A DNA stretch of 5,347 nt, from contig DNVQ01000001.1 in NCBI GenBank assembly GCA_003507475.1, forward strand, positions 1 through 5,347, written 5' to 3'. The stretch comes from Candidatus Moraniibacteriota bacterium. GTDB lineage: Bacteria > Patescibacteriota > Minisyncoccia > Moranbacterales > UBA9337. This document shows positions 4,329-5,347 of the stretch, piece by piece (positions within the stretch are counted from its first letter, which is position 1; the number at the start of each line of letters is the position of its first letter). Made by a program: the position numbers and the translations under genes. The notes below the pieces were generated by a model, which worked only from the letters and a program-made list of their open reading frames with translations, did no database searches and had not been told where the DNA came from.

Positions 4329-5347
4329 CTTTAAAAAACTATTTAACTCTTCAATCTTAATTCTTGTTTGTTCCATCGTGTCCCTGTCTCTAACAGTCAC
4401 ACTATCATCTTCCAAAGTTTCAAAATCCACCGTCACGCAATAAGGAGTCCCAATTTCATCTTGTCGGCGATATCTCTTTCCAATATTTCCATTATCATCA
4501 AACTCACACATAAACTGCATCTTTAAGCCATCGTAAACCTCCTTAGCTTTAGCCACCAGCTCAGGTTTGTTTTTGAGAAGTGGAAAAATTGCCACCTTTA
4601 TTGGAGCTAAATATTTAGGAAATTTCATCACCACCCTCTCACTGCCATCTTCCAATTTTTCTTCAGTGTAAGCAGCCAACATCGCTACCAGTATAGAACG
4701 GTCCAATCCGACGGTCGGCTCGATAACATGCGGGATAAATCTTCTATTATTCTCCGCATCAAAATATTCCAATTTTTTACCCGAAAATTTGGAATGTTGT
4801 GTTAGATCAAAATCCCCCCGATGAGCCAAACCAAATAATTCTCCAAAACCAAATGGAAATCTATATTCAATATCTACTGTTTTTCTAGAATAATGAGATA
4901 GTTTTTCTTTGGCATGCTCATATCTTCTTAAATCTTCTTTTTTGGCTCCCAGTAGGCCCGCGAATTCTTCTTGAAAAATTAACCAATTTTCAAAAACATC
5001 TTCCCATTTACTTTGCGGATCGATAAAATATTCGATTTCCATTTGTTCAAATTCGCGAAGTCTGAAAATAAAATTACCCGCCACTATTTCATTGCGAAAA
5101 GCTTTACCGATTTGTGCGATTCCAAAAGGAACTTTTACCCGCATCGAATCGATAATATTTTTAAACTCGATAAATATCGCCCCAGCTGTTTCAGGACGCA
5201 GATAAACATCTCCATAATAACCATTCATTTCCGTTTTAAACATCATATTCATCTCTCGCACGTTGGTCCAATCAGACTCACCGCACTCCGGACATTTGAC
5301 TTTCTCTTCTTTTAAAACCTTGGTCATTTCTTCGAGTTGTCCCTCTA
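4314..5347 (-). CDS. glyS: Glycyl-tRNA synthetase, alpha2 type, 5' end cut by window edge
   Basis: Class II aminoacyl-tRNA synthetase that charges tRNA-Gly with glycine in the cytoplasm. 343 complete codons of the C-terminal part are visible, of about 460 or more expected. The frame stays open to the right edge, so the Met codon at 5327 is internal. Counting from that Met: a KCPECG zinc-type knuckle (11-16); YLRPETA (42-48) before motif 2; motif 2 with FRNE (77-80) and RLREFEQMEIEYF (89-101); ELSHYS-like KLSHYS (142-147); FPFGFGELFGLAHRGDFDL (157-175); and motif 3 EPTVGLDR (203-210). The anticodon-binding domain runs from about 240 to the end and includes GKRYRRQDEIGTP and TVRDRDTMEQ. Together these identify the single-chain alpha2 enzyme as in Bacillus or Thermus relatives, not the alpha2beta2 GlyQ/GlyS form. 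Some pipelines name this gene glyQS. TAA is the stop. Confidence 0.97.
   Translation of the reverse strand, partial: EGQLEEMTKVLKEEKVKCPECGESDWTNVREMNMMFKTEMNGYYGDVYLRPETAGAIFIEFKNIIDSMRVKVPFGIAQIGKAFRNEIVAGNFIFRLREFEQMEIEYFIDPQSKWEDVFENWLIFQEEFAGLLGAKKEDLRRYEHAKEKLSHYSRKTVDIEYRFPFGFGELFGLAHRGDFDLTQHSKFSGKKLEYFDAENNRRFIPHVIEPTVGLDRSILVAMLAAYTEEKLEDGSERVVMKFPKYLAPIKVAIFPLLKNKPELVAKAKEVYDGLKMQFMCEFDDNGNIGKRYRRQDEIGTPYCVTVDFETLEDDSVTVRDRDTMEQTRIKIEELNSFLKENLK

Noticed and set aside
5013..5315. Open plus-strand frame of 100 codons opposite glyS
   Set aside because: It lies over the conserved motif 2 region of glycyl-tRNA synthetase and has no independent support.

Overview
The window reads as AT-rich bacterial chromosome. 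All six genes lie on the minus strand. The overall look suggests a small-genome lineage such as the candidate phyla radiation (Patescibacteria): Lys/Ile/Asn-rich proteins, mostly weak ribosome-binding sites, an undivided alpha2-type glycyl-tRNA synthetase, and a NIF3 protein and a C39-like peptidase that resemble forms I associate with those genomes. This placement is inference from style, not a phylogenetic result. Coding frames are consistent with the standard code; TAA, TAG and TGA all appear as stops.

Layout in the direction of transcription (right to left): the 3' two-thirds or more of a class II glycyl-tRNA synthetase gene (5347-4314); a 122-residue protein I do not recognise, with the only strong Shine-Dalgarno in the window (4281-3913); a NIF3/DUF34 metal-binding protein whose first ~45 residues match the N-terminus of CopG-type antitoxins (3835-2753); a C39-like papain-fold cysteine peptidase (2710-2054); a small ferritin-like/rubrerythrin-type protein (2013-1546); a G/C-rich intrinsic terminator (1489-1434); a promoter with a consensus -10 box (1393-1366); a structured leader of roughly 150 nt; and the first 402 codons of typA/bipA (1208-1), which runs off the left edge.

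Gaps between the first five genes are 32-77 nt, so they may form one transcription unit. Three of these four gaps hold an inverted repeat without a downstream U-tract, placed around the stop codon or just before the next start. These look more like mRNA processing, stabilising or coupling structures than terminators. typA looks separately transcribed: it is preceded by the terminator, four TTCGTA repeats, the promoter and the leader.

The functions are mixed: translation (GlyRS, TypA), metal handling or oxidative stress (ferritin-like, NIF3) and a peptidase. I see no defence system, CRISPR array, insertion sequence or RNA gene. The items most worth a second look are the antitoxin-NIF3 fusion, the repeat array and structured leader in front of typA, the intergenic hairpins, and the unrecognised 122-residue protein.
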